Part shown: positions 41,114 to 48,097 of the stretch, piece after piece
Numbering within the stretch: the first letter of the stretch is position 1
How the letters are laid out: the number at the start of each line of letters is the position of its first letter
Assembly: GCA_964451305.1 (NCBI GenBank)
Contig: CAYVHV010000020.1
Coordinates: 1-64,000, forward strand
Length of the DNA stretch: 64,000 bases
Direction: 5' to 3'
From: SHLQ01 sp964451305
Lineage (GTDB): Bacteria; Actinomycetota; Acidimicrobiia; Acidimicrobiales; SHLQ01
Translations under genes and position numbers: made by a program
The notes under the pieces: generated by a model
Seen by the model: only the letters and a program-made list of their open reading frames with translations
Database searches by the model: none
Told to the model about the DNA's origin: nothing

Positions 41114-41802
41114 GACGCAGTGCTTGCCTCAGGTGGGTTTGCAAGAAGGTAGCGAACCGTATCGCCGAGCTCTTCGTAGTCACCCTCACCAATGTGGTCG
41201 AATCGGATATCACCGTTCTGGTCGATGACGTAGGTGCGTGGCCAGAAGCGGCGCCCGCCCTCTTGCCATGCACGGAAGTTCTCTTTTTCCGTGTCGAGGG
41301 CGACGGGCCAGGTGACCCCGAGATCGACCATTGCACGTTCGATGCTCGGGATGTCCTTCTCGAACTCGAACTCAGCTGCGTGGACCCCGATGATCTCGAA
41401 GTTCTCGTCGGCAAGTTCGGCGTACAGCGCTTGGGTGTGCGGAATGCGGTTTTGGCAGTTGAAGCAACCGAAGGTCCACATCTCGACGATGAGGACCTGG
41501 CCATCGAAGTCGGAGAGCTCATCGTTTTCGGTGTTGCGCCAGCCGTCGAGGTTCACGAGGTCGAGGCGAGGCCCGTAGTTCTCTGGTTCTGGGAAGGCAT
41601 CGACAGCTTCGGTCGTTGTCGTGACCTCCGGTGCGTCACCGGTGGCAGCGTCGGCGGGAGCTGTCTCAGCGAGGGCAGCTTCGGTGTCGGCGCTTGCGAC
41701 GACCTCGATTTCAGCCTCCTCGGAGGATCCAAGGCCGACGACGGCGAGAATACCGACACCAAAAATGAGAATGATTCCAGCAAAGATTCGTGAAGCCATC
41801 AT
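41110..41802 (-). CDS. Membrane-anchored TlpA/ResA-like thioredoxin-fold protein
   Basis: A 230-residue protein with an N-terminal membrane anchor (residues 6-26), a long Ala/Glu/Thr linker (27-75) and a thioredoxin-fold domain. The redox motif CFNC is in IVEMWTFGCFNCQNRIPH, and the cis-Pro region is in RRFWPRTYVID. The domain faces outside the membrane and probably reduces disulfides, for example in cytochrome c maturation, with electrons from the coupled CcdA-like protein. ATG 41802 or 41799 is chosen; a TACTAT box lies just upstream. The open frame further upstream to 41868 is discarded. Confidence 0.85.
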   Translation of the reverse strand: MMASRIFAGIILIFGVGILAVVGLGSSEEAEIEVVASADTEAALAETAPADAATGDAPEVTTTTEAVDAFPEPENYGPRLDLVNLDGWRNTENDELSDFDGQVLIVEMWTFGCFNCQNRIPHTQALYAELADENFEIIGVHAAEFEFEKDIPSIERAMVDLGVTWPVALDTEKENFRAWQEGGRRFWPRTYVIDQNGDIRFDHIGEGDYEELGDTVRYLLANPPEASTAS

Positions 41803-41921
41803 GCAATAGTAAGCAACGATGTTTGGATTTGACTGTCTCTTACTAAGCATTGAAGAACCATTCCGCATTTGTTCACTGCGGGTGAACGCCGGATTATTCG
41901 CCTGAATCGACCGAAAACCGC

Positions 41922-41927
41922 TAGCGT
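41922..41927 (+). promoter_or_regulatory. Leaderless-type -10 box (TAGCGT) for dcd
   Basis: TANNNT hexamer ending 6 nt before the GTG at 41934; it supports that start. Confidence 0.5.
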
Positions 41928-41933
41928 CACGTC

Positions 41934-42497
41934 GTGATCTTGAGCGACAGAACCATCCGCGAGCACCTCGATGCTGGCACCATCACGATCGATCCCATCG
42001 ACGACACGGCCGTCCAGCCGTCCTCGGTAGATGTCCGGCTGGACCATCGATTCCTCGTCTTTCGCAACCACACCCGTGGCCTGATCGATGTAAAGCAGGA
42101 CCTCTCGGATCTCACCGAGCCCATCGAGGCATCGAATGACGACCCGTTCATTCTGCATCCCGGCGAGTTTGTGCTCGGGTCGACACTTGAGCGGCTCGCA
42201 CTACCGGACGACCTCGTCGCTCGGCTCGAAGGCAAGTCGAGCCTTGGCCGCCTTGGGCTCCTCATTCATTCCACGGCTGGCTTTGTCGATGCTGGATGGG
42301 ACGGCCAGATCACGCTCGAGCTTTCGAATGTCGCGAGCCTTCCGATCACGCTCTACCCCGGAATGAAGGTGGGTCAGGTGAGCTTCATGCAGATGACCAC
42401 CGTTGCGGACAACCCGTATGGCTCGGGCATTATTGGTTCGAAGTACCAGGGACAGGTCGGGCCTCGCCCGAGTCAGTACTGGAAGAACTTCGAGTGA
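41934..42497 (+). CDS. dcd: dCTP deaminase
   Basis: A 187-residue nucleotide deaminase of the dUTPase fold. Conserved segments are MILSDRTIREHLDAG, VQPSSVDVRLDHRFLVFRN, LARLEGKSSLGRLGLLIH with the catalytic region, and AGFVDAGWDGQITLELSN. It converts dCTP to dUTP. Actinobacterial members are often bifunctional (dCTP to dUMP), which I cannot decide from sequence alone. The GTG start is supported by the -10 box spacing. The MFS reading frame continues in the same frame after its TGA. Confidence 0.95.
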   Translation: MILSDRTIREHLDAGTITIDPIDDTAVQPSSVDVRLDHRFLVFRNHTRGLIDVKQDLSDLTEPIEASNDDPFILHPGEFVLGSTLERLALPDDLVARLEGKSSLGRLGLLIHSTAGFVDAGWDGQITLELSNVASLPITLYPGMKVGQVSFMQMTTVADNPYGSGIIGSKYQGQVGPRPSQYWKNFE

Positions 42498-42554
42498 GGC
42501 GCCATCACCTCCTCCGTCCCTAGGTCTCGTCAAGGTCGACTCTCTCCGGAAACG

Positions 42555-43763
42555 ATTTTCGTTCGGGGGTTTGGTTTTGTCGAGGGACTTGAATGGGCGC
42601 TGTGGTTGGCCTTAACGGTCTTTTGGATCGTCGAGCTCGACCTGTCGCCGGCGCGGCTCGTGTTGCTTGCGATCGTTCTCGAGGTAACGGCGCTCGTTTC
42701 GGAGACTCCAACCGGGGTTGTCGCTGACCTGCACTCTCGGCGGAGATCGCTCATCATTGCTCAGGCGCTGATGGGCGTCAGCTTGATCTGGGCATTCGCG
42801 AGCACAAACTTCTGGCTGATCCTGCCCGCGCAGGCCCTCGTCGGTTTCGGTTGGACGTTTCGATCAGGAGCCGACACCGCCTGGGTGACCGATGAGGCAA
42901 TGGGTCGAGCTCGCTCCGGCGATGGGCCGGATATGGCAGAGGAGACGGTCGAGCGCATTCTCTTGCAGAAGCATCGCTCGGGCATGATCTTCTCGCTGTT
43001 GACCGGACCGATCACGATCGCTGCGGGTTGGTGGTGGTCGGTGAGAGGTACGGGCATCGTGCTCGGCGTGGTCTATACCGCTATGGCGTTCTGGATGGCT
43101 GCGGTGATGACCGAGGAGCACTTCACGCCGGGAAAGGAGCGCAACGCTGGGTTCCGTCAAACCTTGGACGAGGGTTTCCGCGTCGTTCGTTCGCGTCCTC
43201 GGCTTCGCGTATTGGTCGTGGTCGTTGTGCTGATGGCGATGGGGTCGGTGGCGTTCGACCGTCTTGGTTATGTTCATTTTCTCGACAACCTCGGCGTGGG
43301 AGACCTCGATGCGAGCGGGGCATCGCTTCTCGCCATCGGCATCATCTTCTTCGCCGCTGCGGTCGGAGGTATCGCTGTCAGCCTCGTGACGCAGCGACAA
43401 CTGGATTCGGGCCACGGTGTTGTGCGGGTTGGAATGGGCTTGTTCTTCTTCGCGATGATCGGCGGCGCGGTCGCCGCAGCGACGAGCGCCGTGGTGGTCA
43501 TTGGCCTTGGCATGTTGTTGCAGGACAGCATGCGCGAGGCCACGTGGCCGATCATGGAAGCGTGGGCGAATCGTGATGCACCGTCGGAGGTGCGCGCGAC
43601 CGTCCACTCGATGGTTGGGCAGACCAATTCGATCGGCGAGATCGGCGGTGGTCTCCTTTTTGGTGCGATCGCGGAGGCAACCTCGGTGCCGGTCGCCTTA
43701 GCCGGCGGTGCAGCCTTCTTCGCCGTCGCCACGCTTGTCGCTACAAGGGGCGTAGACAAGTAG
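42555..43763 (+). CDS. Major facilitator superfamily transporter with an unclear start
   Basis: About 400 residues and 12 transmembrane helices. The loop 2-3 motif is PTGVVADLHSRRRSL. Coherent MFS N-terminal sequence (VRGFGFVEGLEWALW) begins well before the first canonical start, TTG 42606. The frame is open back to the dcd stop at 42497 with no ATG, GTG or TTG, so translation may start at ATT 42555 or ATC 42504, or be coupled to dcd termination. The 42555 coordinate is therefore tentative. Substrate unknown. The gene ends in a cluster of three palindromic repeats. Confidence 0.75.
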   Translation: MFVRGFGFVEGLEWALWLALTVFWIVELDLSPARLVLLAIVLEVTALVSETPTGVVADLHSRRRSLIIAQALMGVSLIWAFASTNFWLILPAQALVGFGWTFRSGADTAWVTDEAMGRARSGDGPDMAEETVERILLQKHRSGMIFSLLTGPITIAAGWWWSVRGTGIVLGVVYTAMAFWMAAVMTEEHFTPGKERNAGFRQTLDEGFRVVRSRPRLRVLVVVVVLMAMGSVAFDRLGYVHFLDNLGVGDLDASGASLLAIGIIFFAAAVGGIAVSLVTQRQLDSGHGVVRVGMGLFFFAMIGGAVAAATSAVVVIGLGMLLQDSMREATWPIMEAWANRDAPSEVRATVHSMVGQTNSIGEIGGGLLFGAIAEATSVPVALAGGAAFFAVATLVATRGVDK

Positions 43764-43825
43764 TTGTGGGAGAGACACTGCGTCGTGACGATCCGACACG
43801 GGTCTTTGTCCGCTGCTTCGGTTTC

Positions 43826-43866
43826 AAAGATCACCCGTGGGGTCAGACCCTCAAGGTCATCTTTTG
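43826..43866. repeat. GGGTCWGACCC palindromic element, copy 4
   Basis: AAAGATCACCC, then GTGGGGTCAGACCCTCA, then AGGTCATCTTT: an imperfect palindrome of about 40 bp between convergent genes. Confidence 0.75.
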
Positions 43867-43923
43867 GAGATCGGCCACCCTTGCGGCCGGGCCTCAAGGT
43901 GCCCGAACAATCCGCGCATCGCT

Positions 43924-43961
43924 AAAGATCACCCTTGGGGTCAGACCCTCGTGGTGATCCA
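43924..43961. repeat. GGGTCWGACCC palindromic element, copy 5
   Basis: AAAGATCACCC, then TTGGGGTCAGACCCTCG, then TGGTGATCC; same spacer as copy 4. Confidence 0.75.
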
Positions 43962-43968
43962 ACTGGCC

Positions 43969-44010
43969 AAAGATGACTTCGGGGGTCTGACCCCGTAGGT
44001 CATGTTTAGG
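43969..44010. repeat. GGGTCWGACCC palindromic element, copy 6
   Basis: AAAGATGACTTC, then GGGGGTCTGACCCCGTAGG, then TCATGTTTAGG, ending just before the FeS gene stop. Confidence 0.75.
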
Positions 44011-44012
44011 GT

Positions 44013-46703
44013 TTAGGCCGTTGCGTTCTCGGGGGTGTCGTCTGGAATCGGCGGCAGTACGGCTGTCTTTTCGGGGCGGCTCTTTGCGAGCTCGGCGGCT
44101 TGGCCGACCCAATTATCTCGATCGATGCGGCCCGTGAACGACAAGAAGTCGTCGAGCTGGGTGATGTAGCTCGCCGGGAACGCTGCGATCTGCTCGTAAG
44201 TACGAACACCGATCTCATGAAGAAGCGACTCGAGCTTCGGCCCAATGCCCTTGATGACCTTAAGATCGTCGGCCTCGACGGTACGCCAAGGAGCATCATC
44301 GCTGTCATCGGTCATAGCCTCATCCGCGGGCTCTGGGTCAGGAACGACCTCTGGGTCCGGGTCAGCGATCACTTCGATGTCGTCGTGGACGACGGGTGCA
44401 GGTTCTGGCTCTTGCGCCTCGACGACCACCGACGCCGGAGCTTCCAGTGTTGCCGTTGCCCCCGCACCGGCGAGGGACACGGGAGTATCCACCGAAGCGA
44501 AACGAGGAGACAGCGCTGCTTGACGAGCGACCTCGTCACCATTCTCCAACGCTTCGAGCATATGGATTGCGATATCTGCAACCTTGACTTCGTCCTCTTC
44601 GACGCCTTGGCCTTTCACGCCGTCGTCGATCATGACGTAACAGAATGGGCACGCCGTGGCGATACGGTTCGCGCCGGTGGCGAGCAGTTGTTGGCTTCGC
44701 TCGACGTTGACGTCCTTGCCGACGGTCTCCTCCATCCAAAAGCGGCCGCCACCTGCGCCGCAGCACATCGACTTGGTACCGTTGTTCTCGGCTTCGAGGA
44801 CCTGCACGCCGCCGAGAGATCCAATGACCTTTCGAGGAGCGAGGTAGACGTCGTTGTGTCGGCCGAGGTAGCAGGCGTCGTGGTAGACAATGCGCTCAGC
44901 GAGCGACGCGTTGCTCATGTCGAGATCGCCATCCTCGATCAATTGCTCGAGGAACTCACTGTGATGAATGACGTCGTAGTGGCCACCGAGTTGCGGGTAT
45001 TCGTTCGCTAGCGTGTTGAAGCAGTGCGGGCACTGGGTGATGATCTTCTTGGCGCCCATGGCATCGAGCGTCTCGATGTTCTGCATGGCAAGTAGCTGGA
45101 AGATGTATTCGTTGCCGGTTCGTCGTGCCGAGTCGCCGGTGCAGTTCTCTGCTGGACCGAGGATCGAGTAGCTCACGCCCGCACGGTTCATCAGCGTGGA
45201 AAGCGCCTGGCTGACCTTCTTGTTCTTGTCATCGAACGAACCAGCGCAACCGACCCAATAGAGGTACTCGGACTCGAGTGGCTCTCCACCTGCGAGGACG
45301 GTTACCGAGTCATCGACAACCCAGTCGGCACGGTCACTTTGGCTGAGGCCCCACGGGTTCATCTGGTTTTCCATGCCGCGGTAGGCAGTGCCCAGCTCGG
45401 TTGGGAAGTCCGATTCCATGAGTGAGAGGTAGCGGCGCATGTCGAGAATCTTGTCGAGGATCTCGATGTTGACCGGGCAGATCTCGTCGCATGCACGGCA
45501 CGAGGTGCAGGCCCAGAGTTCTTCGGTGGTAACCCGATCGAACATCCAGTTCGATGGCACCGCGATCTCGGCATCGACCGAAATAGGTGGTGAGACCTCC
45601 GGTGACCCGGTACGGGCCATGACCTCACCGGTCTTGAGGACGATCTCTCGAGGATCGAGTGGCTTACCCGTGGCGTTGGCTGGGCAAACGCTGGTGCAGC
45701 GGCCGCACATGGTGCACGCATCGGTGTCGAGCAGTTGCTTCCATGTGAACTCTTCGATCTTCGAAACGCCGAACGACTCGGCTTCGGTCTCGAGCAGGTT
45801 CGGCATTGGCTTCATGGCGCCCTTTGGGCGGTCCTTGTGGCTGAGGTACATGTTCAACGGCGAGGTGAAGATATGGCGAAGCATCGTGATCGGCAACAGG
45901 ATCAGGAAGCCGACGAAGCTCGCGACGTGGGCGAGCCACCATGCTTGATGCCAGCCGGCGATCGATCCCGAGCCCTCGATGAGTGTGGCGAACGGGTATC
46001 CAATGAAACTCCAGCGCTCGAATTCAGGCAGCCCGTCGAGAGCGATTCGGTATGCCTCGGCGCCGAAGCCTGTGATCGCGATTGAGAGGAACGTTGCGAG
46101 GATCACCGCATGCTCTGGTTTCGACTTGACCCGGATGCGATACGGCCGCATCGAACGAGGTCCGTAGCGTCGCAGAATCGCCCACACGATCGAGATCGTG
46201 AAGATCAGCCCAGCAGCATCGCCGATCAGCGCGTACGCGCGGTAGGTGTTTCCGTGGAGGAATTTGAGGGCGGTCGGCGCCTGGTGATCGATTTCGAGCA
46301 CCGTCGTTACGCCGAGCAGGACCACAAAGCTGAAGTACATCATCGAGTGCATGAGACCGGCGGCCGGCTCGCGCATGAGGGTCTTCATGTAGACGCCGGC
46401 GCGGAAGTCCTTGAGGCGGTGCTTGGCGTTCTCTCCGGTCGTTGCCCGGTTGTCTGGCTTGCCTCGCTCCCAGTTTTTCATGCGTTGGGAGAAGACCCAT
46501 GCGCCCCACACGATCATCATTGGCAATAGCGTGTAGAACGCGAGCTTGATCGGGTCTGGGATGTTGCCGAAGACCGTCCGGTGGACTGGGTTATCGGTCT
46601 CGAATTTGAATATCTGGGAGGCGACGCCAGAGAGTGCGGTGAAGATGGCGACAGCAATGCCGATGCTCAGCACGAGCTTCTGCGGCGAAAGGCGAGATTT
46701 CAT
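44013..46703 (-). CDS. Rv0338c-type iron-sulfur oxidoreductase with C-terminal helix-hairpin-helix domain
   Basis: An 896-residue membrane-bound protein. Residues 10-285 hold about six transmembrane helices of a NarI-like cytochrome b type region. Two 4Fe-4S motifs follow (Cys330/333/336/340 and Cys399/402/405/409). Then come two CCG-type cysteine-rich domains (WVGCAGSFDD, SMCCGAGGGRFWMEE) as in heterodisulfide reductase subunits. After an acidic linker, residues about 825-885 (VIKGIGPKLESLLHEIGVRT) form a DUF4332-like helix-hairpin-helix. Close to mycobacterial Rv0338c in size and layout. It probably moves electrons between a flavoprotein and the quinone pool; partner unknown. Confidence 0.85.
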   Translation of the reverse strand: MKSRLSPQKLVLSIGIAVAIFTALSGVASQIFKFETDNPVHRTVFGNIPDPIKLAFYTLLPMMIVWGAWVFSQRMKNWERGKPDNRATTGENAKHRLKDFRAGVYMKTLMREPAAGLMHSMMYFSFVVLLGVTTVLEIDHQAPTALKFLHGNTYRAYALIGDAAGLIFTISIVWAILRRYGPRSMRPYRIRVKSKPEHAVILATFLSIAITGFGAEAYRIALDGLPEFERWSFIGYPFATLIEGSGSIAGWHQAWWLAHVASFVGFLILLPITMLRHIFTSPLNMYLSHKDRPKGAMKPMPNLLETEAESFGVSKIEEFTWKQLLDTDACTMCGRCTSVCPANATGKPLDPREIVLKTGEVMARTGSPEVSPPISVDAEIAVPSNWMFDRVTTEELWACTSCRACDEICPVNIEILDKILDMRRYLSLMESDFPTELGTAYRGMENQMNPWGLSQSDRADWVVDDSVTVLAGGEPLESEYLYWVGCAGSFDDKNKKVSQALSTLMNRAGVSYSILGPAENCTGDSARRTGNEYIFQLLAMQNIETLDAMGAKKIITQCPHCFNTLANEYPQLGGHYDVIHHSEFLEQLIEDGDLDMSNASLAERIVYHDACYLGRHNDVYLAPRKVIGSLGGVQVLEAENNGTKSMCCGAGGGRFWMEETVGKDVNVERSQQLLATGANRIATACPFCYVMIDDGVKGQGVEEDEVKVADIAIHMLEALENGDEVARQAALSPRFASVDTPVSLAGAGATATLEAPASVVVEAQEPEPAPVVHDDIEVIADPDPEVVPDPEPADEAMTDDSDDAPWRTVEADDLKVIKGIGPKLESLLHEIGVRTYEQIAAFPASYITQLDDFLSFTGRIDRDNWVGQAAELAKSRPEKTAVLPPIPDDTPENATA

Positions 46704-46709
46704 AGCAGC

Positions 46710-46715
46710 AATCTA
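46710..46715 (-). promoter_or_regulatory. Leaderless-type -10 box (TAGATT) for the FeS reductase
   Basis: Minus-strand TANNNT hexamer ending 6 nt before the ATG at 46703. Confidence 0.5.
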
Positions 46716-46771
46716 CTTGCTGGTAACTCGCAGGTAAGAACTGTGGGCAGACGATTTGACCAAACGGTCGG

Positions 46772-48097
46772 TTAGTTTTGCTCGAGGGTGTTCGCGATGT
46801 CTTCGACGGAGCGGTCCCACGCTTCTTGTGGAGTCTCGACACCTGCTTGGACTCGGGCCAAGGCGTCCACAAATGATGAGATCACGGTGTGGCGCTCGGG
46901 GGTTGCGACAGCTGTTGGGCGTCCGTCGATGGCGTCAGCCCACACCGCGCCGACGGTCGGCCGTCCCACGAAGAATCCATCGTTCGCGTCTGCGACGGTG
47001 TTGTCCTCATAGGCCGAGATCACTGCCGGTAAGGGCCCTTGGCCATTGGAGAAGGTGTTTCGTTGCACGACCGGGTTCGTGATGGTTTGAAGAAGGTCGA
47101 GTGCAACGTCGATGTGCTCGCTGTTGGTAGCGATTCCAAAGTGGAGTCCGCCCTCGCTGGAGGTTCCCGCTTCTGGGGCTGTCGAATCCGACGGGAGTGG
47201 AATCGCTTGCCAATTTCCGAGGCTTTCGGGGTGGGATTGTGAGACTCGATCTCGCTCCGACCATTGCGAGATGACGGCGGTGAAATCATCGCTTGCGATT
47301 TCGGCACGCCAGATCGATTCACCCGGTGTGAGGTCGCGCGAGATCGCTCCCGCGTCCACGAGTCCTGGACATGGATCTGTCCCGAGAGGCGTTTCTCCAA
47401 CGGTGAGCAATGCCAGGTTGAACGCACGCGCAAGTTCGTCCTCGCCGTCTTCATCGAGCTGACCCGTTGGGCTCACCCACGACGAGCGGCTCTGTGAAAG
47501 GATCGCCCGAAGCACCTCTTCTCCGTCGGCGAAGAAGGCCTTACCCGAGTCGTTGAAAACGTCGTTACCAGCTTGGAGTACATCGCACCAGCCCTCGGCG
47601 CTATTGAGCGAGCTGATGGTCGATGCGTTGACGAGGTCGTTCCGCACGAGCAGTGCTTGGGCATCCACATCGACGGGAAGGGCGATGAGCTCGCCGTTCA
47701 CGCCGATGCCTTCGTTCCAGCGGGTCGCAAGGAAGTCTCCTTCCAGATCATCGACGTCATGTTCACGGAGGTCGACGAACAAGTGAGGAAGAGCCCGCGC
47801 TTCTGCGCTGTACTCGCCATCGAACGCGATGATGTCGACACGGTTGTTGGTCTCGGCTTCCGTTCGAATCCACTCGCGCTGATCTTCGGGTGAACTGACG
47901 ATCACCTCGACATCGACCGTCGGGTGTTCGCGTTCCCAGCTCGCGATCGCCGATTCGAACCCGACGATGCGCGATGTTGCGATTCGGAGTGTGGTCTGGT
48001 TCGACTCACCGTCTGCGAATGCGAGGGACTCCGGAGCAAGAGTCCCGCATGCCGATGCGATCAGGGCAACGATTGCCAAGAGGAGAGCGGTCTTCAT
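46772..48097 (-). CDS. Extracellular solute-binding lipoprotein (ABC type 1)
   Basis: A 441-residue lipoprotein (signal ending LIASACGTL). It follows the bacterial solute-binding family 1 pattern: SAIASWEREHPTVDVEVIV, VDIIAFDGEYSAEA, IGVNGELIALPVDVDAQALL and a hinge region FGIATNSEHIDVALDLLQTI. Such proteins bind sugars or oligosaccharides. No permease or ATPase is adjacent. Instead its ATG overlaps the stop of the c-di-GMP phosphodiesterase gene (ATGA), so it may serve as a periplasmic ligand sensor for that membrane protein rather than as a transporter part (inference). Confidence 0.85.
   Translation of the reverse strand: MKTALLLAIVALIASACGTLAPESLAFADGESNQTTLRIATSRIVGFESAIASWEREHPTVDVEVIVSSPEDQREWIRTEAETNNRVDIIAFDGEYSAEARALPHLFVDLREHDVDDLEGDFLATRWNEGIGVNGELIALPVDVDAQALLVRNDLVNASTISSLNSAEGWCDVLQAGNDVFNDSGKAFFADGEEVLRAILSQSRSSWVSPTGQLDEDGEDELARAFNLALLTVGETPLGTDPCPGLVDAGAISRDLTPGESIWRAEIASDDFTAVISQWSERDRVSQSHPESLGNWQAIPLPSDSTAPEAGTSSEGGLHFGIATNSEHIDVALDLLQTITNPVVQRNTFSNGQGPLPAVISAYEDNTVADANDGFFVGRPTVGAVWADAIDGRPTAVATPERHTVISSFVDALARVQAGVETPQEAWDRSVEDIANTLEQN

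Noticed and set aside
42495..42497. In-frame TGA between dcd and the MFS gene as a further selenocysteine codon
   Set aside because: dcd ends at its family-normal C-terminus here, the flanking residues match no redox motif, and I saw no suitable hairpin. It is an ordinary stop followed by a gene with an unclear start.
43826..44010. Three close repeats as a CRISPR array
   Set aside because: Copies differ in sequence, spacing is irregular, there are no unique spacers of constant length, and no cas genes are present.
44100..45011. 303-codon plus-strand frame inside the FeS reductase gene
   Set aside because: Antisense shadow of a well-supported gene, with no ribosome binding site and no family match.
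46704..46771. Direct repeats of TTACC and a GACC-AAAC-GGTC palindrome upstream of the FeS reductase as an operator
   Set aside because: The arms are only four to five bases and no regulator is encoded nearby, so chance is likely.
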